DNA of 6,094 nt from Actinomycetota bacterium (GTDB taxonomy: Bacteria > Actinomycetota > Actinomycetes > Streptosporangiales > Streptosporangiaceae), in NCBI GenBank assembly GCA_003161205.1, contig PMOU01000103.1:6069-12162 (forward strand), written 5' to 3'. This document shows, piece after piece, positions 4,595 to 6,094 of the stretch (its first letter is position 1; each line of letters starts with the position of its first letter). Position numbers and translations under genes: made by a program. The notes beneath the pieces are model-generated. The model did not search any database, had not been told where the DNA came from, and saw only the letters and a list, made by a program, of their open reading frames with translations.

Positions 4595-6094
4595 TTACAT
4601 TCGCTCCGGCACCGGCACCCCGAGCAGGTCAAGGCCGGTGGTCAGCACGTTATGCGTGAGCGCGCACAGCGCGAGCCGGCTGGCGCGGAGCGAGGCAGGC
4701 TCCGCCTTCAGGACCGGGCACTCCTCATAGAACGTGGTGAACAGGCTGGCCACCTCGAAAAGGTATGTGCACAGCCGGTGCGGTTCCGCGGTCTCGCCGA
4801 CAGCGGTGAGGACGGCGCCGAAGCCGAGCAGCTTCAGCGCGAGCGCGCGTTCCGGGCCCGCGGTGAGCGCTATGGCGGCCGCCGCCACGTCGCCGTCAGC
4901 CCGGCGGAAGATCGACCGGATCCGCGCGGTCGCGTACTGCAGGTACGGACCGGTGTTGCCGCGGAACGAGATCATCCGGTCCCAGTCGAAGACGTAAGCG
5001 CTATCCCGCGCGGTCGACAGGTCGGCGTATTTCACCGCACCGATGCCGACGGCCTCAGCGACCGCGTCCAGTTCGGCGGCGTCGAAGCGCGCGGACGCGT
5101 CCAGCTCGTCGAGGATGGCCCGCGCCCGATCGACGGCTTCCGCCAGCAGGTCGCTGAGCTGGACATTATCCCCGGACCTGGTGCGGAGCCGGTTGCCGTC
5201 AGGGCCGAGGACCAGGCCTATCTGGGCATGGGTGAAGACGGCGCCGGGCGGTATCCAGCCGGCTTCCCTGGCGACCGCGAACACCATCTGGAAGTGCAGC
5301 GCCTGGTCGGAGCCGACCACGTAGATCGCGCGGTCGCAGTGCAGCACGTCGACCCGGTACCGGATCGTGGCCAGATCCGTGGTGGAGTAGTTGTAGCCGC
5401 CGTCGCTCTTCCTGATGATGACGGGCATCGGCCTGCCCTCGCGGCCGGTGAAGCCCGCCGGGAACGCGCAGAGCGCCCCGTCGCTGTGCACCGCGATGCC
5501 TTCTTCTTCCAGCCGGGCCACGGTGTCGGCGAGCATGGGGTTATAGAAGCTCTCGCCCTTGATGTCGTCGTCGGTGAGCGTCACGCCGAGGCGGCCGTAA
5601 ATGCGATGCAGGTAATCCAGGGAGAGGTCGACAAGTTCCTGCCACAGCTGCAACGTGCCCGGATCGCCGCCCTGCAGGTCCACCACGCGCTTTCGCGCCC
5701 GGTCCGCGAATCCGGGGTCGGAATCGAACGTGCGCCGGGCCGCCTGGTAAAACGCGTTCGGGTCGGTCCGCAGCAGCCCGGCTTCCGCTGATTCCTCGCC
5801 GACGTCGAGCAGGTACTCGATGAGCATGCCGAACTGGGTGCCCCAGTCGCCGACGTGGTTGTCCCTGATCACCCGGTGGCCGGCGAACTCCAGGACGCGC
5901 GCGATGGCGTCTCCCACGATCGTGGTGCGCAGGTGCCCGACGTGCATCTCCTTGGCGATGTTGGGCGAGGAGTACTCCACCACGACCGTCTGCGGCGCGG
6001 CCGCGGGCGCGAGCCCGAGCCGGTCGTCGCCGAGCATGGCCGAGGCCTGCGCGGCGATCCAGTCGTCGCGCAGGGTGAGGTTGATGAAGCCGGG
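4595..6094 (-). CDS. argS: Arginyl-tRNA synthetase (class I), partial, N-terminus beyond right edge
   Basis: The minus-strand frame is open from the window edge (first codons give PGFINLTLRDDWIAAQ) to TAA at 4597-4595, 499 residues. It charges tRNA-Arg with arginine using ATP. The HIGH signature is HVGH (5944-5933), in the family context EYSSPNIAKEMHVGHLRTT, followed by DNHVGDWGTQFGMLI. As usual for ArgS, a canonical KMSK is absent and the equivalent region reads GPDGNRLRTRSGDNVQL. The DALR anticodon-binding domain follows (GPYLQYATARIRSIFRR to the C-terminal GLDLLGVPVPERM). About 60-90 N-terminal residues (the Add-1 domain) are expected outside the window. The internal ATG at 6037 is not the start, because family sequence continues upstream of it. 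The gene looks intact and is probably essential. Confidence 0.96.
   Translation of the reverse strand, partial: PGFINLTLRDDWIAAQASAMLGDDRLGLAPAAAPQTVVVEYSSPNIAKEMHVGHLRTTIVGDAIARVLEFAGHRVIRDNHVGDWGTQFGMLIEYLLDVGEESAEAGLLRTDPNAFYQAARRTFDSDPGFADRARKRVVDLQGGDPGTLQLWQELVDLSLDYLHRIYGRLGVTLTDDDIKGESFYNPMLADTVARLEEEGIAVHSDGALCAFPAGFTGREGRPMPVIIRKSDGGYNYSTTDLATIRYRVDVLHCDRAIYVVGSDQALHFQMVFAVAREAGWIPPGAVFTHAQIGLVLGPDGNRLRTRSGDNVQLSDLLAEAVDRARAILDELDASARFDAAELDAVAEAVGIGAVKYADLSTARDSAYVFDWDRMISFRGNTGPYLQYATARIRSIFRRADGDVAAAAIALTAGPERALALKLLGFGAVLTAVGETAEPHRLCTYLFEVASLFTTFYEECPVLKAEPASLRASRLALCALTHNVLTTGLDLLGVPVPERM

Noticed and set aside
5171..5188. Missing KMSK motif in ArgS as a sign of damage
   Set aside because: ArgS proteins commonly lack canonical KMSK; the RTRSG segment corresponds to KTRAG in the E. 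coli enzyme as I recall it.
4652..5791. 379-codon plus-strand open frame across argS
   Set aside because: The minus strand is certainly argS; the plus-strand product is Arg/Glu/Val rich with no recognisable domain or ribosome binding site.
6035..6037. ATG at 6037 as the argS start
   Set aside because: The frame continues open to the window edge with family-like sequence (PGFINLTL), so this Met is internal and the gene is cut by the window.
1..6094. CRISPR array, tRNA/rRNA gene, insertion sequence or attachment site
   Set aside because: No regularly spaced repeats, no cloverleaf-like sequence, no transposase motif and no terminal inverted repeats were seen in any gap between genes.

Overview
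The window is high-GC DNA, with strong G/C preference at third codon positions, GTG and TTG starts and purine-rich ribosome binding sites. It carries a DtxR/IdeR-type iron regulator, a two-residue-class citrate synthase 2 and a PAS-GAF-PP2C-HATPase switch phosphatase. Together these point to an actinomycete (Actinomycetota), most likely a Streptomyces/Streptosporangiales-like lineage. The lineage is an inference from protein style, not from a database search.

Layout, left to right. (1) The first 24 codons of a citrate synthase 2 (citA) run off the left edge on the minus strand. (2) A 203-bp divergent intergenic region contains a 13-bp tandem repeat. (3) pdxH on the plus strand, closed by a strong hairpin. 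(4) A DtxR/IdeR-family metal-dependent repressor with a TTG start. (5) A possible 23-codon ORF in the junction that follows. (6) A large (about 804 aa) PAS-GAF-PP2C(SpoIIE)-HATPase protein whose ATPase fold is interrupted by a roughly 95-residue Pro/Ala-rich insert. (7) On the minus strand, ending only 3 bp from the phosphatase stop, a 55-aa two-helix membrane protein with a perfect AGGAGG site. (8) A short stretch that reads as the C-terminal end of an OmpR-type response regulator, probably a gene relic. (9) argS (arginyl-tRNA synthetase) on the minus strand, missing its N-terminus at the right edge.

How the genes may work together. citA and pdxH are divergent central-metabolism genes (TCA entry, PLP supply). 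The iron regulator and the phosphatase are in the same direction, 57 bp apart, and plausibly co-transcribed. This would place a stress-signalling switch protein (predicted to dephosphorylate an anti-anti-sigma factor, and possibly also to phosphorylate it) next to an iron-sensing repressor. No STAS partner, anti-sigma factor or sigma factor is in view. The small membrane protein, the response-regulator relic and argS form a minus-strand group convergent with the phosphatase.

No wholly new system can be demonstrated from the sequence. The best leads are the split HATPase domain, the PdxH active-site substitutions, the response-regulator relic behind argS, the conserved-looking small membrane protein, and the small ORF and repeats at the dtxR-phosphatase junction.
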